From Didymella arachidicola (taxonomy: Eukaryota > Ascomycota > Dothideomycetes > Pleosporales > Didymellaceae), in NCBI GenBank assembly GCA_016630955.3, contig CM049985.1:1922001-1986000 (forward strand): DNA of 64,000 nt, given 5' to 3'. The notes under the pieces are model-generated. The model did not search any database, was not told where the DNA came from, and worked only from the letters and a program-made list of their open reading frames with translations. Position numbers and translations under genes: made by a program. Below are positions 1 to 8,943 of this stretch, one piece after another; position 1 is the stretch's first letter; every line of letters begins with the position of its first letter.

Positions 1-171
1 ATTGAGGATTGGCATTATTTGAACTACGTCGACGAGACCCAGCATCCACTCGAGAGCTACGGCAAAAATAACGTCAAAATTGTGCGTGAAGTCGCTGGGA
101 TATTTGACCCAGAAGGGGTGTTTCAGGAGAAGGTAGTGTCTGGGTGGAAAATTTCGAGGATTGAATCTTGA
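1..171 (+). CDS. FAD-linked oxidoreductase with BBE domain, C-terminal end only
   Basis: The window opens inside an open frame that reads 56 residues to a TGA. It carries the motif series LNYVDET, LESYG and IFDPEGVFQ followed by a basic end. In the berberine-bridge-enzyme (BBE, PF08031) family this segment closes the substrate pocket and packs on the FAD, and the spacing here fits the last 50-60 residues of a vanillyl-alcohol-oxidase-fold enzyme. Such enzymes are usually secreted flavoproteins that oxidise sugars, alkaloids or polyketide intermediates. The substrate cannot be told from this fragment. The N-terminal FAD domain lies outside the window. Confidence 0.75.
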   Translation: MEDWHYLNYVDETQHPLESYGKNNVKIVREVAGIFDPEGVFQEKVVSGWKISRIES

Positions 172-877
172 CTACTAGAAGCCCAGCCCGGAGACATTTA
201 CTGCATCGATCACACCAGCCGAAGACATCTTCGGATCAAAGCCCAATATGACAAAAGAGATCGCCAGCACCTCGCATACCCATCGAGGATGGTAGCTCGC
301 TGAAAGTATGAGGTGGGAGTGAAGATGATCGAAGACTTGTACGACGTCAATACAACTTCCCGTGTAATCGTGTAATTGGCCATCAAAGCTTCCACCTAAG
401 CAATTTTCGCGAGTGCCTATTCTACCAGACAGTTGTAGGCATGGCACCGAGTACATGAATGTCATGACATAAGGTCAACAGTCGCAAGTTGGGTCACTCC
501 ATGAATGGCTGACGGTGTGCGGCATGTGTATCTTTGGTCCTTCCAGGTTGAGAGATAGGATCCGGCATCAAGCTATCATTTTTGCGGGTCATGGGAACAG
601 GCTGCGATTGCAGGTGGATTTAGTCACATTGAAGTCGACTTGCCAGCCGATCCCTTCACTTTATTCTGCCGTCACCTGAGCTTCTCCACTCTTTTAACAA
701 TAGCACCGTAGCTATTCAACTTGCCCCATTACCGCGTCGACTCCTCATTACTATAAAGTGAGTACAAATAAGAGGATGCTACTTGCCTCCTTGCTCCAGA
801 ACCTGGCAATCTGACAGCTACAGCTTCGACTCTTCGCCGCATACTTCCACACAGTACTACGATTCCCTACCTCCACC
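172..877. other. Intergenic spacer, about 0.7 kb
   Basis: No gene-like frame was found. A TATAAAG string at 752-758 lies about 120 bp before the next start codon, and CT-rich DNA follows it, which is consistent with a fungal core promoter for the gene at 878. Confidence 0.4.
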
Positions 878-1624
878 ATGGTCACCACTATCTGCACAAA
901 GATCATTCACCTGATCTACGAAGACCAGTTTTACGAGGCGCTCATCAACATCAACATGACCCATGACGAAATCTACGATTCTCTCCGCGCCGCCGTCTAC
1001 AATGTAGTGGAGCCATACCATATCATCATCTCCGACGCTGAGAGCAACGAAAAGACGCATCTAGACTACAATGTCCTGCGCAGCGACCGCCTCTACAGCA
1101 TCGCACTGTCTGATAGCTACAGTCACGGCACGAACTCCGCATCGAACGGGGCTCGGAAGATCGCGCATAACCTCAGCCTCACCATGCAGCACTGGGGCGT
1201 TATCGATACAAGCTACATCTTCCCTCAAGAGCTCACACCGTTAGAGTGGAACCGCTCCCTTACCGAGAGCTTGAGCAAGCTCAGTCACCGTTCAGTCGGA
1301 CATCGAGAAACGGCATGGCAGTGGCTGTTTGCCGAGGTGGCCTTGAGGCACAGTAAGAATGAGGAGAATGACTATGCTGAGCCCACGATGGAGAGGATTA
1401 AGAAAATCGACATCGATAACGTAGTCCGCAAGTGGGATATGATGTGAGACACAATGGCGATGGCGCGCGCAGAAGCGCAAAAGATTGCAGTGGCGGCAAA
1501 CGAGCAGTTGGAGGAACTGGAAGCGAATGCGTTATTCAGTGGTGGCGTCCTCGACGCATTGTCAAAGGTTGAAAATGAGCCCACGTACCAGTTTGGGGGA
1601 ACGTTCAGTATCGTACAGCGATAA
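878..1624 (+). CDS. Unrecognised protein with an in-frame TGA and a 3' continuation
   Basis: The frame opens at 878 after a pyrimidine-rich leader and reads 189 residues to TGA at 1445-1447. The same frame then stays open for 58 further codons to TAA at 1622-1624. The extension looks coding: a charged, Ala/Glu-rich helix (AEAQKIAVAANEQLEELEAN) follows immediately. The N-terminal part is rich in Tyr, Ile and Asp, with no signal peptide or membrane segment, and I do not recognise a family. Three readings are possible: the protein ends at 1447, an unrecognised intron removes the TGA, or the gene is a recent nonsense allele. A GTGAGA donor overlaps the TGA, but the nearest plausible acceptor gives a 47-nt intron that shifts the frame. 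Confidence 0.55.
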
Positions 1625-2024
1625 TGCTCATCACTGCTCCATGCAATGTATCCATCATGATTGTTTATTTGCACCAGGTGCTGGATTAGCTCTAGTACTG
1701 TAGTCCTCTGATAGATGTTCAAGGCTGTGCCTGCGTGGTCGTCAACCTCTGGACGCTAACACGCACCTTCACCTCTTCACCGAATTTTTCGAACCCACGA
1801 TAAGACCGGTGAAGCAAAAATCAAGAACTGTCTCAACTCGAACCCAGGGCCTTAGAGACAAATATATCTAACACTGCTGATCGTCTCATGGAGTGACTTA
1901 ACCAGCCACTATCAGTCGTCCGTCACAGCAGTTGTTTTGTTAGATCAAGATACAACGCATCTTTTTATTCATATACACTACATGTTGTATGTTCTGATGG
2001 AAGCCTTTTTTGTACTGCAGCCAC
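1625..2024. other. Convergent 3' spacer
   Basis: About 400 bp between two convergent genes. No coding signal or structured repeat was seen. Confidence 0.4.
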
Positions 2025-3227
2025 TCAATTCAACATACTACACTCATTCCACTTGTCCTGTGACTTCTTCTCCTCGCACCAGCCTTCGTATCTAAATCCT
2101 GCTCCGTAGGTATACGTTGTGAGCTCATCATTGTACTCTGGGTAGAGCTGCTTGCGCCGTAGCGAAACAAGGCCATCGCGCTCTGCCTTCATTTTCTTCA
2201 CATTTTTGGCTTCGCCGTCCCAATTGCTGTCCCGTTTCTCCTTGGCCCATTTGCCGTGCAAAAAGCCAGCTTCAACATCTGAAGGCTCTTGTCGTTGCTT
2301 TGTCGTTGGACCTGAGAGCCATCTAGCTGGGAAAATGGGGCACTCCATAGAAGCAGGCGTGGCTGCACGGCTGGGAGAGCTCAGCGGGGAATCAACCATC
2401 TCGGTGCCCTCTGCCGCACTGTCTCTACGCTTTTCAGACATGGTTTCTTGTGTCACGCGCTCCTTAGAATCAATCTTGTTGGAATACTCCTCGAGAAGCC
2501 GAGTGAGATGATATGGCCTGCTCTCCTCTTCTAGAAAGAAGGTGCGCACATCCGGGTGCAGCCTGTTTTCTGCATCAGCGCTCAAGATGTTGCAAGCCGT
2601 CATCTGTAGATACACATCTACCAACTCTGGAACCCACTTGACGTCTTTGCAAGGGACAAGTGCACCATACATCCAGAACAGGTCTGTGAGAGTGAGGGTT
2701 TGAGTTTCGAACACTCGCCAGAGCTGCTTCAAAAGGCAGTCAGCCTGATCATCGAGCGCAAAAAGATCGATGATTACGTGGAGCTTGATACATAGCACTG
2801 GATCGTGCAGCAGCTCGTCAGTCTTGATTTCGAATGTTTCACCAAGGTGGTGCTTCTCGACGATGACATCAATCAGCTTCAGTATAATGGTCCAGTCTAA
2901 GGCTTCGCTGCGGGGCAGGATAATGGCGGTGCCATCAACGGTAAGGTACTCAAGAAGCTTGGGCGCGGTCTCTTTGAGCGGCTGCAGTGGGACACCAGTA
3001 GCGATAACTACACCACGACATTTGTGGGGATGTTGGATGGCGATGTCAGTGCGAATCGGAAATGCTGGTGTGTCATCTGATCTATCACCGTGGTTGATGA
3101 GTTCAATAGACAGAACGCTTGTGATTGCGCTCATAGCTCTTGGACCGAGTAGACTCTGTTGCTTGTAAGGCACGCGTTTAGATGGGCTTGCAATGTCGAC
3201 GGGAAAGTTGCACACACGGGCTTTCAC
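2025..3227 (-). CDS. Hypothetical protein, fungal helical family with basic C-terminus
   Basis: This is a single 400-residue frame. The N-terminal two thirds is a compact alternating strand and helix region with no signal peptide or membrane segment. A Ser-rich, charged linker follows at about residues 255-330, then a Lys-rich tail with conserved-looking aromatic motifs (YEGWCEEKK near the end). The N-terminal part recalls the BTB-like proteins expanded in Dothideomycetes, but I see no decisive BTB signature. An alternative start is Met 32. The next gene is divergent, 374 bp away. Both proteins have a globular front and a disordered charged back, so they could be distantly related. Function unknown. 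Confidence 0.6.
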   Translation of the reverse strand: MKARVCNFPVDIASPSKRVPYKQQSLLGPRAMSAITSVLSIELINHGDRSDDTPAFPIRTDIAIQHPHKCRGVVIATGVPLQPLKETAPKLLEYLTVDGTAIILPRSEALDWTIILKLIDVIVEKHHLGETFEIKTDELLHDPVLCIKLHVIIDLFALDDQADCLLKQLWRVFETQTLTLTDLFWMYGALVPCKDVKWVPELVDVYLQMTACNILSADAENRLHPDVRTFFLEEESRPYHLTRLLEEYSNKIDSKERVTQETMSEKRRDSAAEGTEMVDSPLSSPSRAATPASMECPIFPARWLSGPTTKQRQEPSDVEAGFLHGKWAKEKRDSNWDGEAKNVKKMKAERDGLVSLRRKQLYPEYNDELTTYTYGAGFRYEGWCEEKKSQDKWNECSMLN

Positions 3228-3601
3228 GGAAGTGTTATCAATAGGGAGAATATACCCTTAGGCTATTATTTACACGCAGTATGCCTTCATTGTGTGGACG
3301 CGAGACATTACAACAGCAATGCCTCGCATCGTACCTGCAACGATGTCTCACTGCGGTGAAACATGATGTTCCAGAAGGATAGCCTCTGGTAACCCTCAGT
3401 CAAATTATGATCAGTCTTACAAGTGGAATGGAAGAAAAGGGCGATGATCTGTGTACTAATGAGTTCGTCATCTCGAATGCTGGCTGATGTGACGGCGCTG
3501 CAAGAGATCACTTTCACTTCGATTCCACCTCGACCCACCTCGATTTTTTTTTGGAATCATGACATCTTTCCAACACCATCATAGCGACAGATCAGCACAC
3601 A
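3228..3601. other. Divergent promoter region
   Basis: A 374-bp spacer between two divergent start codons. A short A/T tract lies about 50 bp before the start at 3602. Nothing else was recognised. Confidence 0.35.
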
Positions 3602-4999
3602 ATGTCACACCTACTAGAGTTCCCATCAGCATCGCCCCTTCCACACGGCGCGAGCACGCCGCCCTATGTCTTGTTTGGCATCTACGGCAGTGACATCACA
3701 TCGTCACTTCCCCCACGCATCCCGCTCAAACTCGTCCTTCATTTCGCGCCAGCGCTGCAGAAATGGATACTGTCGCCTCCATATCCTACCTACCTGCCGC
3801 GCGCCATTGCACGCCAGTCCTTGCGCATGCATTGTGTTGGCATCGACATTCAAGGTGCGATCGATGCTGCAGGTTTGGGCTGGATCATCATGCGTATGCT
3901 TCACCTGGGGGGCTGCAGACTCCCCAAGGAAACGTTCTGCGTCCACCCTGACCTCGCGACATCGGTAGCCATACATAACGCTTGGCTTGCGCTCGAACTA
4001 CCTGTCGAAGGACTCCATGGTTTGCACACGCACATATACAGTCAGCTCATCTACACTGAGCCGCCCGTCTCTTTATGGAGCATGGACCTGCTATGGGACG
4101 CGTTTCCAGCTGGCAGCGAGATCGTCAAGGCGATGGGTCTCAACTTCATTCGGGGCCACGTCAACATGGAGTACTCAGTCTCTCAGTCTCTTGAGATTAT
4201 CGCATGGTTCCAGTCTACTCCTGAGCGGTACGCGCTCTTCAACAGCCTAAGGTACGCCATGCCTGAAGTTCCCGAGCCGGAGGTCGAGACAATCACCATC
4301 GCAGCTGAGGAGGCAAAGAAGATCAGTGCATTCAAGACGGTTGGTAAGCAGGTTGGCAAGGCCATCAAGAAGATGGTATTTGGAGAAAGCACGAAGGACG
4401 CTCGCGACGTTGGGATCATGGAGCGAGGCGCAACCCGAAAGGTCAGTCCGCAGGAACGGCAGGATCGAGAGACGAGCGACTTCGAAGCAATGAGGAAGAG
4501 ACTGCGGCGGACAAGGAGCGACGACAGTCTGAGATCAGTCGACACTGCGATCTGGAACCCGCAGACGCCAGAAGAAAAGGAAGAGGAGGAAGAGGAAGAA
4601 GTAACAGTCAACGACGACATGGACGACAAAAGCAACTACTCTGACGACGGAAACATCAGCACAGAGCTTGCCCAAACACTCGAATCCATCCGACTCCGGC
4701 GAGAAGCTCGAAACGCAAGGAACAAGCGTTCTCCATCGTTGCCAGCAGCATTAACAGCCGAGAACCTGCGCCGCCGCGAGGACGAAGAACAACCAGTCTT
4801 CAACAGACGCGCACCAGTGACACGACACCGCCGCTCGTCCAGCACAACCACAGCAGGGAAGGAGCACGGCTTGTCCGCCGCCGACCTGCAGAGGAGAATC
4901 AGGGTGTTGAAGGAGAAGCAGAACAGTCTGGCGCAGGAGTCTGGGATGGTTTCCGCAGCAACGGATGACGAGGATGCTGTCGAATGGGAAAGGGGATAG
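3602..4999 (+). CDS. Hypothetical protein with acidic linker and C-terminal coiled coil
   Basis: One uninterrupted frame of 465 residues. Residues 1-220 are hydrophobic and globular, with Trp-containing helices (SLWSMDLLWDAF). From about 225 the chain becomes charged: a Lys-rich segment, Arg-rich stretches, then an acidic run of Glu/Asp near residue 325. A short predicted coiled coil (LQRRIRVLKEKQNSLAQE) lies near the end. There is no signal peptide or catalytic motif. The layout fits a fungus-specific nuclear or scaffold protein, but no family is recognised. It is divergent from the similarly organised gene at 2025-3227. Confidence 0.6.
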   Translation: MSHLLEFPSASPLPHGASTPPYVLFGIYGSDITSSLPPRIPLKLVLHFAPALQKWILSPPYPTYLPRAIARQSLRMHCVGIDIQGAIDAAGLGWIIMRMLHLGGCRLPKETFCVHPDLATSVAIHNAWLALELPVEGLHGLHTHIYSQLIYTEPPVSLWSMDLLWDAFPAGSEIVKAMGLNFIRGHVNMEYSVSQSLEIIAWFQSTPERYALFNSLRYAMPEVPEPEVETITIAAEEAKKISAFKTVGKQVGKAIKKMVFGESTKDARDVGIMERGATRKVSPQERQDRETSDFEAMRKRLRRTRSDDSLRSVDTAIWNPQTPEEKEEEEEEEVTVNDDMDDKSNYSDDGNISTELAQTLESIRLRREARNARNKRSPSLPAALTAENLRRREDEEQPVFNRRAPVTRHRRSSSTTTAGKEHGLSAADLQRRIRVLKEKQNSLAQESGMVSAATDDEDAVEWERG

Positions 5000-5444
5000 C
5001 AATTAGTGAGACCCAGCCGCAGTCGTTTCAGCCGTCAAACGTTGTGAAGCTGGCTCCGTACGTTTTTAGTCAAGATAGATATACGTCGTTATCGAACAAA
5101 GGATGCCTGCACACTACTCGCCATGCCAAGCTTATCCACACCCACCCTTCCCCCATCTCATCCGCTCATCGCCCTTCCATCGGCATCACGCTCTGCAACA
5201 TCCCGCTTAAAAGCGCCGTCTCACCCCCGATCCCGCACAGCGGCTTAAAAACGTAGCAAGAAAACTGCTAGCCGCCTTACCACCCCGGCGCCCGTGGAAC
5301 GCGCGCTGTCTTGTCTTGGCGCGAGCATAAAAAGCGGGGCATTCCTGCACATGCACACTATCGCTATCTTTTGTACAAAGCACCCGCAACCACAACCACA
5401 CAGCAACCAAACCCCCAAAACCAACTCACGCATCAAATCTCCAA
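5000..5444. other. Spacer and likely promoter of the DUF4267 gene
   Basis: 445 bp with a CA-rich stretch immediately before the ATG at 5445, a composition common in fungal 5' leaders. No coding signal. Confidence 0.35.
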
Positions 5445-5936
5445 ATGGGCCTCTCCCACTCCCCCCTCCTCCCCCTCCTCTCCACCCTCTCCAGCCTCAT
5501 CTTCCTAGGCTTCGGAACAACATACATCCTCGCCCCCCGCACCGGATTCTCGCTCTTTGGCTTCGCTGCCTCCCCTACAACGCCTGCGGACTGGATCCTC
5601 ATGGAGCGCGTCATGGTGCTGTTCGGGGCCAAGGATGTATTCATGGCTGCGGCGATTTTTGCTTCGACGTGGTACGGGACGCGGAGGAGCGCGGGGTTGG
5701 TGTTGGTGGCGGTGGCGGCGTGTGCGGGGGTTGATGGGTGGGTTGTTAAAGGCGAGGCGGGGAGGGGGGAGTGGGGGCATTGGGGGTATGGGGTAGTAAT
5801 GGGGGGATTGGGGGTGGTAATGGCGGGGGGGGGGGGGGGGGGGGGTTTGGGAAGGAATGGAATGGAATGTATTGTGATAAGCTGCGGGTATGTAGGACCG
5901 GGACAAGTGCAATGGTGGCCTGATGGAAATTGGTGA
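5445..5936 (+). CDS. DUF4267-type small integral membrane protein
   Basis: The N-terminus is hydrophobic and matches the DUF4267 pattern: a first membrane segment (about residues 7-27), a P-rich turn with a conserved-looking TPADWILMERVMVLFGAKD block, then two more membrane segments. The family is small (about 130-150 residues) with four membrane spans and no assigned function. From residue 117 the frame runs into a Gly-rich region coded by G-rich DNA, including 21 consecutive G at 5825-5845. The tail after that run (residues 135-163) is not membrane-like and probably reflects an arbitrary frame. The true C-terminus depends on the exact G count. Confidence 0.65.
   Translation: MGLSHSPLLPLLSTLSSLIFLGFGTTYILAPRTGFSLFGFAASPTTPADWILMERVMVLFGAKDVFMAAAIFASTWYGTRRSAGLVLVAVAACAGVDGWVVKGEAGRGEWGHWGYGVVMGGLGVVMAGGGGGGGLGRNGMECIVISCGYVGPGQVQWWPDGNW
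5825..5845. repeat. Homopolymer run of 21 G inside a coding frame
   Basis: Twenty-one consecutive G residues lie in the 3' part of the DUF4267 frame. Any change of length not divisible by three alters the C-terminus. Both slippage in vivo and length error in sequencing are likely at such a run. Confidence 0.9.
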
Positions 5937-5963
5937 GGCTGTGCAGTGGATGCGCAATACGGC

Positions 5964-7061
5964 TCAGCGGCCGTCTGCGTACACTGGCTCATGCGTGGTG
6001 AAGCTGCGCAACACCTCGTCGACCTCTGCCAGGCTGGTGGTGCGCATGTCCATCCGCCAAAGGGGGTTTGTCCAGGGTTTAACGGGTTTGTAGGCGTCGT
6101 TGGCATCATAGCTGTACAGCTCTAGTCGCGGTCCAAATAAAAGTATACCACGGCCTGTCTGCATGCCTCCAATGATGCCAGACAGGTCGCTGAGCACGTC
6201 GCCACGATGGTTGAAGTTATCTCGGGACCAGCGGGGGACGGTTGTCAGATCGTCCAGGATGACCACAAGATGGGTGTGCGTGCGCCAGCTGAGTGTCTGC
6301 ACGCCTTCGACCACCTCTGCCGTGCCCTTTTTGACGATGAATGCCGCCATGTTATTGGGATCGATAACGTGCCAGGTCGGATCGCCGGGCATAGCTTTTT
6401 TCTTGGTTGCAGCCTTCCGCTTTGTGAACTTTGGGAGGTCGATGTCGGAATCAGGCTCGTCATCGTCTTTCAGGAGGAAGTTGATGCCGTACTTGGTGAT
6501 TGGACCCAGAGCACATGGTTCGATTCGGTACTGCTGAGAGGTAGGATAGACGCGCTGGAGAAGGGCTACAGCCAGATCACTGGCGTGCTGCATGTGTGCC
6601 GAGCGTGGTGAGATAGGGAATGCATAGCTGCTGTGGTAGGTGTCGTACAGAGCTTGCAGACGGTCGTCGATCGGGGGCGTACGCTGTTGCTCAACGTCCG
6701 TGTCCGCGGCGTTATCAGATGCCTGGTCGCCACTCTGTTGCGCAGTCACCGCTTCAAAGGGCCCGTTCATATCGGTAGGGGAGCGCTGTAGGTCAACCTG
6801 GGTAGGTAGGTCGTGGAGGTTCATCTCTGATGTGTCGGCCAGGCTTTGTACGGCCATCTTGGAGAGGTGCTTGTTTGCAGCGGGTTGATTGTTGTTGAAC
6901 AAGCTGCCAGGTGAGACAGCGTCTCGGGACATAAAATCGACAGTGACTACCGGGCCGCCCGCAGCTCGCAGACAGCAAGTGAAGGCAGCTTGAGGCCTCG
7001 AAGCAGCTCCATCCTTTACTGCGACTGCCGGACTGTGTACGTCTAAGTGGCGCCTCTTCAC
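5964..7061 (-). CDS. Hypothetical protein, function unknown
   Basis: A single 365-residue frame. The first 130 residues are low in structure and rich in Gln, Ser and Asp; the true start may be Met 44 or Met 69, because the first 40 residues look atypical. The rest forms a globular region with motifs YDTYHSSYAFPISPRS, GPITKYGINFLLKDDDEPD and GILLFGPRLELYSYD. It has no signal peptide, membrane span or recognisable catalytic signature. The gene lies head-to-tail behind the DUF2011 gene, 40 bp from its stop, so the two may be read from one strand region, but they have no obvious shared role. Confidence 0.6.
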   Translation of the reverse strand: MKRRHLDVHSPAVAVKDGAASRPQAAFTCCLRAAGGPVVTVDFMSRDAVSPGSLFNNNQPAANKHLSKMAVQSLADTSEMNLHDLPTQVDLQRSPTDMNGPFEAVTAQQSGDQASDNAADTDVEQQRTPPIDDRLQALYDTYHSSYAFPISPRSAHMQHASDLAVALLQRVYPTSQQYRIEPCALGPITKYGINFLLKDDDEPDSDIDLPKFTKRKAATKKKAMPGDPTWHVIDPNNMAAFIVKKGTAEVVEGVQTLSWRTHTHLVVILDDLTTVPRWSRDNFNHRGDVLSDLSGIIGGMQTGRGILLFGPRLELYSYDANDAYKPVKPWTNPLWRMDMRTTSLAEVDEVLRSFTTHEPVYADGR

Positions 7062-7101
7062 TGCATTTGCAGAGATGTTCCCACGTGCGCAAAGGTGCAG
7101 C

Positions 7102-7941
7102 TCAATCTTCCATGGCTACGTCGTCTTGAGTCTCTGCTGGCTGCGCTGCACCATCAGTAACTTCACCCTCAGCTTTCTTGGCCTGCGCCTTGGCCTTCTT
7201 CTTGACCTTCTTCTCCCTGTTCCTCCTGGTGCGCTTCTCGCGCTCGGCCTCCTCCTTTTCTGCAGCAAGCCTGGCCCTCTCTTCCTGCTTGTCCTTGTTT
7301 GCAGTCTTCTTCTTCCTGAGTGCAATGCGCGCCTTCTTGCCCTTTCGTGTGCGCTTGTGCTCCTTCTCTTCCACAGTAGCCAGCATGGGAGGATGCCCGA
7401 TCAGTACCGCCTTCTTGATGCCGTCTTTCGTGATCTTGGTGACCTTCCACGGCACTGCACAGGCGGGCCATGGCTGCCGCGACAGCTCGAGCACAGCGGC
7501 CCCATCGATTGCAGCAGCGCGCAGTGCCAGCTCCTCGTCACTTGTCGGCTCGTCGGCGAAATAGTAGCTCTTTGGCTTTTTGAACAGGAACCCCGAGCCA
7601 TCTCCTTTGTCTGGGCCAGGCGACGAGAGTCGCACTTTCAGCGTCGCGGGCGCAGCGTTGGCTGGTGCTGCAAACAGACGCAGCTCTGTCTCGTCCTCGT
7701 CGCTCTGGGCTGCATTGTGCTCATCGGCAGGGTCCTGCTCCGTGGACGTGAAGGCAAATTCGGCGGATATTCGCTGGCGCAAAAGTTCTTCGATGTCTCG
7801 ATCTGGCGTCGATGGCGGGGACTGCTCTGGCGATCGGAGCTCATCGCGGCGCACCCTTGCACGCGCGTTAGTAGTGCGAACAATGATGAATAAAGCCGTG
7901 GAAGGTGCCAATTACCGCTTTGCGCTGGGCAGGTCGAACAT
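7102..7941 (-). CDS. DUF2011 family nuclear-type protein (two exons)
   Basis: The start is in a small first exon (7941-7916) that encodes MFDLPSAKR. A 60-nt intron at 7915-7856 follows, with a GTAATT donor, a CTAAC branch and a CAAG acceptor. Exon 2 continues with VRRDEL, giving the family's typical N-terminus (259 residues). A conserved core (LSRQPWPACAVPWKVTKI) lies at about residues 137-160. The C-terminal 90 residues are a Lys/Arg/Glu/Ala-rich helix, probably a coiled coil with nuclear localisation signals. DUF2011 proteins are fungal and uncharacterised; nucleolar or RNA-linked work is only inferred from the basic tail. Confidence 0.75.
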
Positions 7942-8201
7942 GGAAGACATGGCTGCGTGCGGCGGCGCGAGTCTGAGTCGTGAGCGGCCTTCTGGAGTCG
8001 AAGACTTTGTCGAGCGCATCTGGGCGATGCACGCGAGAAACGGCTAATGTCAGAACCGTGTTAGCAGCACGGCTGGAGCCGCCGAGCACCAGCGAGACAT
8101 GACCAGACATGACCAGACATGGGTGCCACTGGGCGACTGGGACCGGCCGGCTATCCTGCCCTGATGACACCAAAACACCATCTCGGAATGCTCGTCCCGC
8201 C

Positions 8202-8249
8202 GACGTCAAATTTGCATTTTGAATAGACGTCAAATTTGCATTTTGAATT
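8202..8249. repeat. Tandem pair of a 24-bp A/T-rich unit
   Basis: The unit begins GACGTCAAATTTGCATTTTG. It occurs twice back to back, differing only at the last base. Each copy contains a GACGTC palindrome, the core of a CRE/ATF-type site, so the pair could be a doubled bZIP site. That role is inference. Confidence 0.8.
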
Positions 8250-8822
8250 TTGAGAGTTGAAATTACCGCAGCTCCATGCGCCGCGCAGGCCCAGGACGAG
8301 GCTCTGGGACCCTGGCGTGCCTGGATGAGCAATCCATCAGAGGCGAGCCTCGGAGGCTCGGAGGCTCGGACGGAGTGGCGCCGCGTTAGAAGCGATTAGA
8401 GTGCGCGCCTTGCCCGAAGCAGGCGCATCTTGGCGGCCACGGCCTGGGCGCTGCTGGGGCACACGCAACGGCTGTTGACTGTTGACGATGCTCGCCTGGC
8501 CCATCGTCGATGCCGAAGGATCGCATTTTGACTGGCCTCCACCATGAATCCACAACACCATGTGCGCCTGTGACAGGAGTGCTAAGCGATGCAGCCACCG
8601 CAGACCTTGTCCCGGACAGGATTGTGCGCCGTTGCTCCCAAATGCAGTTAAACGCGTCACGCCCACGCAGCTGCTGCTCTTCGCTGCTCTTTGCTGCCCG
8701 TTCGCTGCCCGTTCGCTGCCCTTTTGCTGCCAGCCGTTGATGCATCGCTCCGCGGATTTCAGGACTCTCACCGCACAATTGCGGGCGCGTGGATTGGACT
8801 GACCAGCCTTTGTGCCCTGATT

Positions 8823-8867
8823 CTGCTGCCCTGGTGTCTGCTGCCCTGGTGTCTGCTGCCCTGGTGT
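8823..8867. repeat. Three perfect copies of a 15-bp unit
   Basis: CTGCTGCCCTGGTGT is repeated three times without change, 77 bp before the kinase start codon. It is followed by a run of C. Confidence 0.85.
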
Positions 8868-8943
8868 CGACTGCCCCCCCCCCCCGCGTGTTCATACCGG
8901 TAGCCCCAGATCATGCCACGGTAAAGACGAGTAGACTTCGACC

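Larger units (their letters stand above)
7942..8943. other. Divergent 1-kb promoter region rich in short tandem repeats
   Basis: This spacer separates the DUF2011 gene from the histidine kinase. It carries several unrelated direct repeats: two copies of a 10-bp unit near 8100, a 24-bp pair at 8202-8249, GGCTCGGA-like repeats near 8345-8370, an 11-bp CGCTGCCCGTT-like repeat near 8690-8730 and a 15-bp triplet at 8823-8867. A C-run at 8874-8885 follows. Confidence 0.7.

Noticed and set aside
1445..1450. Programmed stop-codon readthrough at TGA
   Set aside because: The following triplet is GAC. The known fungal readthrough context for peroxisomal isoforms is TGA CTA, and the extension does not end in a PTS1 signal.
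5426..6109. 227-residue Pro-rich minus-strand frame over the DUF4267 gene
   Set aside because: It mirrors the G-rich plus strand; no coding features.
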